Source: Bacteroidia bacterium (GTDB lineage: Bacteria > Bacteroidota > Bacteroidia > UKL13-3). From it: 64,000 nucleotides of DNA. Below the pieces are notes generated by a model, which did not search any database, had not been told where the DNA came from, and saw nothing but the letters and a program-made list of their open reading frames with translations. A program made the translations under genes and the position numbers. This document shows positions 8,029 through 15,894 of the stretch, in pieces (position 1 is the stretch's first letter; the number at the start of each line of letters is the position of its first letter). The DNA lies in the NCBI GenBank assembly GCA_021740845.1, contig JAIOYZ010000017.1, forward strand, positions 1 to 64,000, read 5' to 3'.

Positions 8029-9387
8029 ATGAAAATGCTACAAATTTTTTGGTTTAGAAGAGACCTACGTTTAGAAGACAATGCAGGCTTATTCCATGCT
8101 CTTAAATCTGGAAAATCCGTCCTCCCAATTTTCATTTTCGACGAAACTATTCTTGAGAAATTAGAAGATAAAAAAGACAAACGTGTTCAATTTATTCATC
8201 AAGAAATTGAACGTTTAAACCAAGAATTGCAAGCACTTGGATCGGGCTTGCAGACCTATTATGGAAAGCCAAAAAAAGTTTGGGAGACTTTGGTTCAAAC
8301 CTATAAAATAGAGGCGGTTTACTGCAATAGAGATTACGAACCTCAAGCACTTTTGCGCGATGAAATCATTGAAAAATTGCTTGCCGAAAAAGGGATTTTA
8401 TGGCATTCATACAAAGACCAATGCATCTTTGAAATGAATGAAATTTGCAAGGATGATGGATTGCCCTATACCGTTTTTACTCCTTATTCTAATCGTTGGA
8501 AAGCCAAACTTTGGAATCTAAAAAAGGGAGAAAAGCCTTTAGGTTCAAACCAAAATACCTTGCCTTTTTATTTAAAACCCTACCCTACCCAAAAGTATTT
8601 TTCAAGCTTTATTAAAGAGTTTCGGTTTGAACCAATTCCAAGTTTAACTGAAATGGGTTTTGAAAAATCTAGCGTTGATTTTCCGAGTAAAGAAGTGAAT
8701 CAAAGTTTGATAAAACTTTATTCCGAAAGACGAAATTTCCCTGCTATTACAGGCACTTCGCACTTAGGTATTCATTTTAGATTTGGAACCATTAGCATTC
8801 GAGAAAAAGCTAGAAAAGCAATTCCTCTTAGTGAAACTTTTTTAAACGAACTCATCTGGCGCGATTTCTACATGCAAATACTTTGGCACTTCCCCCACGT
8901 TGCTGAGCGTTCGTTTAAACCCGCCTACGACCAAATAATTTGGCGAAATAATGAATCGGAATTTGAAGCTTGGTGCCAAGGAAAAACTGGCTATCCAATT
9001 GTTGATGCTGGCATGCGCGAACTAAACACAACAGGTTTTATGCATAACCGTGTTCGAATGATTGTGGCTAGTTTTTTATGCAAACATTTGCTCATAGATT
9101 GGCGCTGGGGAGAAGCGTATTTTGCTCAAAAATTATTGGATTTTGATTTAAGCGCCAACAATGGTGGATGGCAGTGGGCAGCAGGTTGTGGCACAGATGC
9201 TGCTCCCTATTTTAGAGTTTTCAATCCTGCCTTGCAAACAGAGAAATTTGATAAGGAATTCACCTATATCAAAAAATGGGTTCCAGAGTTTGGAAGCCCT
9301 TCCTATCCTAAGCCAATTGTAGAGCATTCCTTTGCCCGCAATCGCTGCTTAGAAACTTACAAATTAGGAATAAACAAATTGGGTTAA
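8029..9387 (+). CDS. phrB: Deoxyribodipyrimidine photolyase
   Basis: 452 residues, normal for class I CPD photolyases, which split pyrimidine dimers using light and FAD. The antenna domain starts IFWFRRDLRLEDN. The FAD-binding domain contains GTSHLGIHFRFGTIS, WRDFYMQILWHFP, YPIVDAGMRELNTTGFMHNR and NNGGWQWAAGCGTDAAPYFR, which hold the flavin and electron-transfer Trp residues. The gene carries three copies of the dispersed motif (8292, 8542, 8634), encoding LVQT, GSNQ and FRFEP respectively. The motif's effect on the protein falls mainly in the linker between the two domains (residues ~172-205), where sequence is free to vary. Confidence 0.93.
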   Translation: MKMLQIFWFRRDLRLEDNAGLFHALKSGKSVLPIFIFDETILEKLEDKKDKRVQFIHQEIERLNQELQALGSGLQTYYGKPKKVWETLVQTYKIEAVYCNRDYEPQALLRDEIIEKLLAEKGILWHSYKDQCIFEMNEICKDDGLPYTVFTPYSNRWKAKLWNLKKGEKPLGSNQNTLPFYLKPYPTQKYFSSFIKEFRFEPIPSLTEMGFEKSSVDFPSKEVNQSLIKLYSERRNFPAITGTSHLGIHFRFGTISIREKARKAIPLSETFLNELIWRDFYMQILWHFPHVAERSFKPAYDQIIWRNNESEFEAWCQGKTGYPIVDAGMRELNTTGFMHNRVRMIVASFLCKHLLIDWRWGEAYFAQKLLDFDLSANNGGWQWAAGCGTDAAPYFRVFNPALQTEKFDKEFTYIKKWVPEFGSPSYPKPIVEHSFARNRCLETYKLGINKLG

Positions 9388-9580
9388 TCTTGAAATTGGG
9401 ATAAGATATTAATCCCCCGCTTCCCTTTTTATTTCTGGAGAATTTCAATTCATATCAGCAAATACTCATCTTAATTTTGCATGGTGAGCGTTTTGTGCTC
9501 GCAATTTATTTCTTGGCAATTTCTATTTTCGGATGCTAATTTTCTTACCTATGAAAACGAATAATACCCATATTTTAAAT

Positions 9581-9674
9581 CCCAGGGTTAAAAACCCTGG
9601 GCTGGCTAATTATTAATCGAAATCTCCTTTTCATTTTTGCCAAATTCTCATTTCCGAGGGTAAAAAACCCTGGG
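9581..9674. repeat. REP-type palindromes left of the tyrosine transposase
   Basis: A perfect palindromic unit at 9581-9601 (core CAGGGTTAAAAACCCTG) followed by GC, and a second, imperfect unit at 9656-9674 (gagggt, A-run, accctggg). Both can fold as hairpins. With the two units at 10110-10183 they bracket the transposase gene. The rest of the 304-base gap 9388-9691 shows nothing else I can support. Confidence 0.8.
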
Positions 9675-9691
9675 CTAATTATTTTCTGATT

Positions 9692-10120
9692 ATGCATTCT
9701 TATAATAAAATATGGATTCATGCGATTTGGGCTACCAAATATCGCGCTCCCATTTTAAACTTAGAAATTGAGAAAAAGGTGCATAATTTTATAGCTAAAA
9801 AATTTATTGAATTGGGGTGCCAAATTTTAATCGTTAACGGAATGCCTGACCACATTCATTGTTTATTTAAAATAAACCCCAACAAATCTTCAGTGGAGGT
9901 TATTAAGGGAATAAAAGGAAGCACAACATCCTTTATCAATCAAAACAAATTATTGAAAAACAAATTTGCTTGGCAAAATGGATATGCTTGCTTTTCTGTT
10001 TCAAAATATGCTGTGAACACCGTTTATAGATATATCAAAAACCAAAAACAGCATCATTCGAAAAAATCATATGACCAAGAAATTTCCGATTGCATAAAAT
10101 TCTATGAGACCCAGGGTTAA
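9692..10120 (+). CDS. REP-associated tyrosine transposase (IS200/IS605-like)
   Basis: 142 residues of the Y1 HUH transposase family, which nicks single-stranded hairpin DNA. The HUH metal motif is DHIHCLF (~54-60) and the catalytic Tyr lies in VYRYIKNQKQHH (~111-122); WQNGYACFSVS is the usual segment before it. It has no TnpB partner and is bracketed by palindromes, as in RAYT/REP systems. The C-terminus is unusual: the final codons (ETQG, stop) are supplied by the REP palindrome at 10110-10130, and the acidic-aromatic tail typical of relatives is absent. It may therefore be shortened but could still be active. Confidence 0.85.
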   Translation: MHSYNKIWIHAIWATKYRAPILNLEIEKKVHNFIAKKFIELGCQILIVNGMPDHIHCLFKINPNKSSVEVIKGIKGSTTSFINQNKLLKNKFAWQNGYACFSVSKYAVNTVYRYIKNQKQHHSKKSYDQEISDCIKFYETQG

Positions 10121-10183
10121 AAACCCTGGGCGAATTTTTTTTCGCATTCTCTTTTTTGAAATCTCAGGGTTAAAAACCCTGGG
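10110..10183. repeat. REP-type palindromes right of the tyrosine transposase
   Basis: Two units: 10110-10130 (perfect, core CAGGGTTAAAAACCCTG) and 10163-10183 (one mismatch, starting CTCAGGG). The first overlaps the end of the transposase gene and contains its stop codon. Same orientation and same trailing GGGC as the left units. Confidence 0.8.
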
Positions 10184-10263
10184 CTAGGTTTTGGATGACA
10201 ATTCAATTAAATATTTAGCCAAAAACAAAAAAAGCGAGTTTCAACCCGCCAAATAATTTATTT

Positions 10264-10288
10264 AACCCATGATTTCTGATCATGGGTT
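10264..10288 (-). terminator. Hairpin after nadD
   Basis: A 10-bp perfect stem (aacccatgat / atcatgggtt) with a 5-base loop, directly after the nadD stop in the minus direction. The following bases on that strand (AAATAAATT) are A/T-rich rather than a clean T-run, so termination strength is uncertain. It could also serve the convergent transposase side. Confidence 0.55.
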
Positions 10289-10294
10289 TTAGGG

Positions 10295-10873
10295 TTAAGC
10301 CAAATAATATCCGTTTTTAGCTATCTCTTCTCTTACGGCTAAGGGCACCAAATAGCGAATGGACTTACCTGCTTTAATGGTTTCGCGGATATACGTAGAT
10401 GAAATATTTAATAGCGGAACCTCAAACAATTTTATGGATGGATGATTGGACAATAAAGGTGCTTCAACAATTCCTACTCTAGCATAAACAAAAACTTTAT
10501 GGTGTAGTAGAATATCTTCGTAATCTTTCCAATAATGAAAGCCTTTTAAATTATCTCCTCCAATAATTAGCGTAAACGAATGTTCTGGGTTGGCATCTCT
10601 TAATTCCTTCAAAGTATCTGCGGTATAGGATGGTCGTGGCAACTTAAATTCAATATCACATGCCTTAAATCTTGGATCGCCGTGAATGGCCAATTTCAAT
10701 AGGTTCAACCTAAGTTCTTCACCCAATAATTTATCGTTTGCCTTAAACGGATTTAATGGCGAAACCACAAACCAAATTTCATCCAATTGAGCATAATCTG
10801 CCATGTAATTGGCAATAATTAAATGCCCTGTATGAACAGGATTAAAGGAACCAAAAAACAAACCTATTTGCAT
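10295..10873 (-). CDS. nadD: Nicotinate-nucleotide adenylyltransferase
   Basis: 192 residues, usual length. It transfers AMP from ATP to nicotinate mononucleotide in NAD synthesis. The nucleotidyltransferase signature GSFNPVHTGH is at residues 8-17 and the second motif SSTYIRETI at ~154-162. It is the third gene of yicC-gmk-nadD on the minus strand, separated from gmk by 6 bp, an order commonly kept in Bacteroidota. A hairpin follows the stop. Confidence 0.95.
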   Translation of the reverse strand: MQIGLFFGSFNPVHTGHLIIANYMADYAQLDEIWFVVSPLNPFKANDKLLGEELRLNLLKLAIHGDPRFKACDIEFKLPRPSYTADTLKELRDANPEHSFTLIIGGDNLKGFHYWKDYEDILLHHKVFVYARVGIVEAPLLSNHPSIKLFEVPLLNISSTYIRETIKAGKSIRYLVPLAVREEIAKNGYYLA

Positions 10874-10879
10874 AAACTT

Positions 10880-11455
10880 TTACTTTTGAATAAACTGATT
10901 CACCAATACTTCGGCATCTTTTAATGCTTTTTCTAAGTTATCGTTTAAGATTACTTGCTCAAATTTTGTTTCAAAAGCCAATTCGCTAACGGCCTTTCCA
11001 ACTCTAATTTTAAGGGTTTCTTCTGTTTCGGTACTTCTAAATCTCAATCGCTCTTCTAAAACTTCTACACTTGGTGGTTTTACAAAAATGGCCAAGGCTT
11101 GCTCACCAAAATAGTTTTTAATATTTAAGCCTCCCACCACATCTACATCAAATAAAACAACTTTATCCATGCTCCAAATGCGGTCTATTTCAGATTTTAA
11201 GGTGCCGTAAAAATTGCCTCCATAAACTTCTTCGTGTTCTAAAAATTCGTTTTGAACCAATTTTTGTTGAAAGGATTCTTGAGAAAGAAAGTAATAATCT
11301 TTTCCATCCACTTCTCCTGCTCTTTGCTTGCGTGTACAAGCAGAAACAGAAAACATCAATTGGGAATTCACCTGAAGTAAATGCTTTACAATGGTGGTTT
11401 TACCCGAGCCAGAGGGAGCACAAAAAATAATTACCTTTCCTTTTTTTGCACCCAT
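10880..11455 (-). CDS. gmk: Guanylate kinase
   Basis: 191 residues, usual length. It phosphorylates GMP to GDP. The P-loop APSGSGKTT is at residues 13-21, SACTRKQRAGEVDGKDYYF forms the GMP-binding region, and LFDVDVVGGLNIK is the Walker B-like strand. It sits 3 bp after the yicC stop and 6 bp before nadD, so one transcript is likely. Confidence 0.95.
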   Translation of the reverse strand: MGAKKGKVIIFCAPSGSGKTTIVKHLLQVNSQLMFSVSACTRKQRAGEVDGKDYYFLSQESFQQKLVQNEFLEHEEVYGGNFYGTLKSEIDRIWSMDKVVLFDVDVVGGLNIKNYFGEQALAIFVKPPSVEVLEERLRFRSTETEETLKIRVGKAVSELAFETKFEQVILNDNLEKALKDAEVLVNQFIQK

Positions 11456-11458
11456 TGT

Positions 11459-12328
11459 TTAAAGCACGTTGTTTATTTGTTCTTTAATTTTCTCCAATTC
11501 ATCTTTCATTTCTACCACACTTCTTTGCATTAAATGGTGGTTAGATTTTGAACCAATGGTATTAATTTCTCTACCCATTTCTTGAGCAATAAAATTAAGC
11601 TTTTTACCACTAGAAGCAAGGTTCAAGGTCTCTTCAAAGAAATCGCAATGTTGCTTTAACCTTAGTTTCTCTTCACTGATATCTAATTTTTCTATGTAGT
11701 ATATCAACTCTTGCTCAAACCTATTTTTATCTACATTTTCTTGAGCCAAAGATTGCAACTCTCTTAAAATGCGCTCTTTTACAGTTTGCAAACGCTCCTC
11801 TTCAAAAGGCGCTAAGGCTTGCATTTTTTGGAAAATTCCATTAGATATTTTGCTCAATTCGTTTTTAATAACGGAGCCTTCTTGCAAACGAAAAGCATCA
11901 AATTGCACATACGCATTTCTTACAGCTTGCATGATTTGTTTCCAATCCTCTTCGTTTGGAGTTTCATCATTAGTTTGCAAAACATTGGGAACTAAAAAAA
12001 TATTATTCAATAAATCGTTTTGTTCCCAGCCACTTTCTTGCGATAAGGTTTTTACCTCATTTAAATAATACAAGGCAATTTCCCTATTGATAGGTGTAAT
12101 GCGGTCTTGAGCCAATTTATAATTGATTTGAATGTTTAATTGCGCGGTTCCACGTTCCAACCATTTGCTCACTTCGCGGCGTAACTCCAATTCTTTGTGC
12201 TGCCAATTACGAGGCATGCGAATACTGAGTTCTAAAAATTTACTGTTCAAACTCTTTAGCTCAGCTTTAACGGTAAACCTTTCGGTCTCCAATTCTGCTT
12301 GGCCAAAGCCGGTCATTGATCTTAGCAT
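11459..12328 (-). CDS. yicC: YicC-family endoribonuclease
   Basis: 289 residues from the ATG at 12326-12328. The N-terminus MLRSMTGFGQAE is the family signature, and the C-terminal part has GKKLNFIAQEMGREINTIGSKSN, the conserved DUF1732 region. E. coli YicC is an endoribonuclease acting on small RNAs. An upstream in-frame start at 12355 is possible but rejected: the extra residues do not match the family and the -7 promoter element 12345-12352 lies inside them. First gene of the yicC-gmk-nadD operon. Confidence 0.92.
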   Translation of the reverse strand: MLRSMTGFGQAELETERFTVKAELKSLNSKFLELSIRMPRNWQHKELELRREVSKWLERGTAQLNIQINYKLAQDRITPINREIALYYLNEVKTLSQESGWEQNDLLNNIFLVPNVLQTNDETPNEEDWKQIMQAVRNAYVQFDAFRLQEGSVIKNELSKISNGIFQKMQALAPFEEERLQTVKERILRELQSLAQENVDKNRFEQELIYYIEKLDISEEKLRLKQHCDFFEETLNLASSGKKLNFIAQEMGREINTIGSKSNHHLMQRSVVEMKDELEKIKEQINNVL

Positions 12329-12344
12329 ATTACAAGTTAATCGG

Positions 12345-12352
12345 CAAAAATA
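12345..12352 (-). promoter_or_regulatory. -7 element TATTTTTG before yicC
   Basis: A perfect TAnnTTTG on the minus strand, 16 bases before the yicC ATG, implying a leader of about 10 bases. The -33 element is not clear. It supports the start at 12328. Confidence 0.45.
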
Positions 12353-12460
12353 CACGAATTTTCCAATCTATGAAGCATATAACACGATTAGAAAAATAAT
12401 GCCTACTTGGTTCAAACCTTAAATGCATTTGGTCATTTATTCTTCAATAGCAATAATCCT

Positions 12461-12492
12461 TTTGTTGATGCTCTATCTTTCATCTATTTTCG
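12461..12492 (+). promoter_or_regulatory. Promoter of the MATE transporter gene
   Basis: TTTG (12461-12464), exactly 20 bases, TATTTTCG (12485-12492): the Bacteroidota promoter with one change in the -7 box. Only 9 bases separate it from the ATG at 12502, so the transcript would have a leader of a few bases at most. Confidence 0.6.
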
Positions 12493-12501
12493 CAGCCCTT
12501 T

Positions 12502-13881
12502 ATGCAAATCATTCAACGTTACAAGCCGTATTTCAAGCAAATTTTGGCACTTAGTTATCCAATAATTATTGGCCAGTTGGGCATTGTGCTTATGGGTGTT
12601 GCAGATATTGTGATGATAGGAAAACTGGATCCCGTAAATCTTGCCGCAGCTTCTTTGGCCAATTCAGTTTATTTTTTCATTTGCATTTTAGGTATTGGAA
12701 CATTAACAGCTGTTTCTCCCTTGGTGGCAAAAAGCAAAGGAGCAGGACATCCAAATCAGTGCGCAATTTTGTATCGTCAATCTATTTGGGCAGCTATCCT
12801 TTTGTCGCTTTTTATTAGCGGCGTGCTTTTTATACTTACCGAAAACTTAGATTGGTTCAAACAGACAAATAGAGTTACAGAACTTACTAAAAACTACCTG
12901 CATGTGCTAAATATAGGAACTTTGCCCATGTTGCTTTTCTTAGCCATCAAACAATATTCTGATGGTTTATCATATACCAAACCTTCTGCCATCATAACAC
13001 TTTTGGCATTGTTGCTAAATATTCTTCTCAATTGGATTTTAATTTTTGGTCATTGGGGAGCACCTAAATTAGAATTATTTGGAGCAGGCATTGCAACCAG
13101 TTTATCTAGAATAATTATGGCTTTGGCCATGTTCTTGTATGTAAAATACACGCATTTTTACAAACCATATTTGCGATTAAAACAACACGAGCACGATAGA
13201 AAATACTTAATACAAATATTTAAAATTGGTTTGCCTTCTGGCTTTCAGTATTTCTTTGAAATTGGCGCATTTGCATTTGCTGCCATAATGATTGGTTGGA
13301 TTAGCGAATTTGCAATGGCAGCGCACCAAGTTGCCATTAATATTGCGTCGGTAACCTATATGTTGGCAACAGGAATTTCTGCTGGAGGTTCTATTGCAGT
13401 TGGAGATGCATTAGGAAGAAAAAACAAAAAAGATTTAACAGAATCTGGAAGAGCAGCCTTAATAATGGGTGCCATATTTATGGGCGCATGTGCTTTGGTA
13501 ATGGCCTTATTTGCGCCTACAATTATTGGCTTTTATACCAATGATGCAGAAGTTGCCCACATGGCAATTTACTTATTATACATAGCTGCATTGTTTCAAT
13601 TAAGCGACGGTATTCAATGTGTGGGCTTGGGCGTTTTAAGAGGCATTGGCGACACTAAAATTCCAACCTTAATAACCATCATAGCCTATTGGGGAATAGG
13701 AATTCCTTTTGGTTATTTCTTTGGTTTTAACCTTGATTGGAGTTTATATGGAGTTTGGTTTGCCTTGCTTTTGGGTTTAAGTTTTTCTGCCGTATTTCTA
13801 AGCACACGGTTCTTAAAGGAAAGTCGGGAATTGGATATGGAATACCATTCTACATTGCAAAATGAATTTCATGCGCACTAA
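12502..13881 (+). CDS. MATE-family multidrug/cation exporter
   Basis: 459 residues with about 12 membrane helices in two homologous halves, the length and layout of NorM-type MATE transporters, which expel cationic drugs in exchange for Na+ or H+. Recognisable segments are YPIIIGQLGIVLMGVADIVMIGKL at the start (helix 1-2, with the family's PxxxGQ pattern) and GLGVLRGIGDTKIPT in the second half. It overlaps the next exporter gene by 20 bp. Confidence 0.9.
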   Translation: MQIIQRYKPYFKQILALSYPIIIGQLGIVLMGVADIVMIGKLDPVNLAAASLANSVYFFICILGIGTLTAVSPLVAKSKGAGHPNQCAILYRQSIWAAILLSLFISGVLFILTENLDWFKQTNRVTELTKNYLHVLNIGTLPMLLFLAIKQYSDGLSYTKPSAIITLLALLLNILLNWILIFGHWGAPKLELFGAGIATSLSRIIMALAMFLYVKYTHFYKPYLRLKQHEHDRKYLIQIFKIGLPSGFQYFFEIGAFAFAAIMIGWISEFAMAAHQVAINIASVTYMLATGISAGGSIAVGDALGRKNKKDLTESGRAALIMGAIFMGACALVMALFAPTIIGFYTNDAEVAHMAIYLLYIAALFQLSDGIQCVGLGVLRGIGDTKIPTLITIIAYWGIGIPFGYFFGFNLDWSLYGVWFALLLGLSFSAVFLSTRFLKESRELDMEYHSTLQNEFHAH

Positions 13882-14755
13882 CCTAAAAGTTCACTTGGCC
13901 TTGTTTATGGTATCGCTTCTTTATGGCGCCACCTTTACTATTGCCAAAATTGCAATGCCACTTTATATAAAACCATTTGGCTTTATTTTACTCAGAGTTA
14001 TTGTAGCAACGGTATGCATTTTCTTGTTTCATCGGGTTTATGTAAAAGGCAAATTGCCAGATAAGCAAGATATCATTCCTTTAATTATTTCGGCCATTTT
14101 TGGTGTTGCAGCAAATATGCTTTTCTTCTTTAAAGGCTTGGCAATAACTACCCCAATTAACGCATCTGTATTGATGTTGAATACTCCCATTTTTGTGGTG
14201 ATTTTTGCTGCCGTTTTGCTCAAAGAGAAAATGAGTTGGCAGAAAATCTCTGGCATTGTAATCGCAGCCATTGGAGCGTTAATGCTCATTGGAGGCTATC
14301 GTTTAAAGTTTGAAGAAGCCACTATTTGGGGCGATATTTTTGTGAGCATAAACGCCATCTTCTTTGCCTTCTATTTGGTTTATTCCAAAAAGCTTTTAGT
14401 AAAATATCACCCCTTAACAGTTACCTTATTTTCCTTTGCATTTGGCTTAATTATGGTGCTTCCATTTGGTTTGAACCAAGCCTTAGAAATAGATTTTCTT
14501 CACCTTCCATTTACTATTTGGCTTTGCATTGCATTTGTAACTTTTGGTTCAACCTTTCTTACTTATGTTTTAAATGCCTATGCCTTAAAAAATGCAAACT
14601 CTAGTTTGGTAGGTTCATACATTTATTTGCAGCCAGTATTGGCCACCTTAATAGCTATTTTTTCTGGAAAAGACCTGTTAACGCTAGAAAAATTTACCAG
14701 CATGTTGGTTGTATTTGCTGGCGTTTTTCTAGCGTCGTACAGAAAATCAATTTAA
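13862..14755 (+). CDS. DMT-superfamily (EamA) exporter
   Basis: 297 residues and ten predicted membrane helices as two EamA repeats; the repeat signatures are INASVLMLNTPIFVVIFAAV (first half) and SSLVGSYIYLQPVLATLIA (second half). Members export amino acids or other metabolites across the inner membrane; the substrate is unknown. It overlaps the MATE gene by 20 bp and ends 1 bp before the convergent adaptor gene. A dispersed-motif copy (14468) encodes FGLNQ in a loop. Confidence 0.88.
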   Translation: MNFMRTNLKVHLALFMVSLLYGATFTIAKIAMPLYIKPFGFILLRVIVATVCIFLFHRVYVKGKLPDKQDIIPLIISAIFGVAANMLFFFKGLAITTPINASVLMLNTPIFVVIFAAVLLKEKMSWQKISGIVIAAIGALMLIGGYRLKFEEATIWGDIFVSINAIFFAFYLVYSKKLLVKYHPLTVTLFSFAFGLIMVLPFGLNQALEIDFLHLPFTIWLCIAFVTFGSTFLTYVLNAYALKNANSSLVGSYIYLQPVLATLIAIFSGKDLLTLEKFTSMLVVFAGVFLASYRKSI

Positions 14756-14756
14756 A

Positions 14757-15893
14757 CTATTCTTCAGCCACATTGTTCATTTTCATCCAAAGCGAATAGG
14801 AGCCTTTTGAAACAATTTTCTCCTTGGTTAAATCTTTACCCGAAGCAGAAATTATTTCAATTTCATCTCCTTCTACAATTCCTGTTTCTACCTGAACCAA
14901 TTCGTATTCGCCAGTAGTCTTTGCAATAAATATATAATTGTTTTTCCCATCGTGTAAAACAGATTCATCCGGTATAACAATTGCATTTCTTCCAACTCCC
15001 ACCAATTCTGCATTCATATAAGTTCCAGGCACCAAGGTTTTATCGTATTTCTCAAAATGGCAATGCACATTAATACTTCGGTCTGAACCAACGTCTTTTC
15101 CAATAAGTAATATCTCGCATGGATATTTTTTCTCAGGATGGTTATTGGTATAAGCTATAACTTTTTGACCCAAATACAGGTTCTCCATATCCTTTTCAAA
15201 AATGGTTAAACTTAAGTGAATATCCTCTGGATTTACAAGCTCAAATAACACATCCGTTGGGTTTACATACTTGCCAATATTTACATTTACTTTAGAAACA
15301 AATCCCGCTATGGGTGCGTAAATAGGAATATTGCGCGACAATGTTTGTTCGGTTAATTTGTCTGGGTTCAAACCAATTAAAAGAATTTTTTCTGTTAATG
15401 AACGATAGGTTATGGATTCACTTTCGTAAGCTTCTTTGGCTTGTTGAAATACTTTATCACTACTTGCTTTGGATGCATTTAAATCCTTTTGGCGTTCAAA
15501 TTCTTTCTTAAGCAAATCCAATTTCGAACGCGCAATTAAAAAGTCTTGCTGCAATTCTATATACTTTGGATCTTGCATAATGGCAATAACTTCACCTTTG
15601 TTGAAATGCATGCCAGGCAAGAGTTTGGTGCTTTTTAAATACCCTCCCAAAGGCATGCTTACCGATACCATATTTTGTGGAGGCACATCAATTAAACCAT
15701 TCACTTTTACAATAGGTGAAATGTTTTTTTCTTTGGCCTGAACCAAAACAATAGGAGTATGCGCCAATTGATTGCTATCCAAATGAACGTGTTCTGCACT
15801 AATTACATCTTGGCGAACTTCTTCTGTTTTTTCATTTTTAGAATTACATGCCATTGCAAAAAACAAGGCCGTTACTATATATATTTTCTTCAT
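14757..15893 (-). CDS. RND efflux periplasmic adaptor, CusB/CzcB type
   Basis: 378 residues. The signal peptide ends in lipobox FFAMAC (Cys16), so it is a lipid-anchored adaptor. The order is typical of membrane-fusion proteins: PLGGYLKSTKLLPGMHFNKG (barrel-sandwich), a coiled-coil hairpin (~115-165), PIYAPIAGFVSKVNVNIGKYV (second barrel-sandwich half), then beta-barrel and membrane-proximal domains. It would connect the inner-membrane pump to the outer-membrane channel. Starts 1 bp after the pump gene, so co-transcribed with it. It carries a dispersed-motif copy (15365, encoding GLNP). Confidence 0.9.
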   Translation of the reverse strand: MKKIYIVTALFFAMACNSKNEKTEEVRQDVISAEHVHLDSNQLAHTPIVLVQAKEKNISPIVKVNGLIDVPPQNMVSVSMPLGGYLKSTKLLPGMHFNKGEVIAIMQDPKYIELQQDFLIARSKLDLLKKEFERQKDLNASKASSDKVFQQAKEAYESESITYRSLTEKILLIGLNPDKLTEQTLSRNIPIYAPIAGFVSKVNVNIGKYVNPTDVLFELVNPEDIHLSLTIFEKDMENLYLGQKVIAYTNNHPEKKYPCEILLIGKDVGSDRSINVHCHFEKYDKTLVPGTYMNAELVGVGRNAIVIPDESVLHDGKNNYIFIAKTTGEYELVQVETGIVEGDEIEIISASGKDLTKEKIVSKGSYSLWMKMNNVAEE

Positions 15894-15894
15894 C

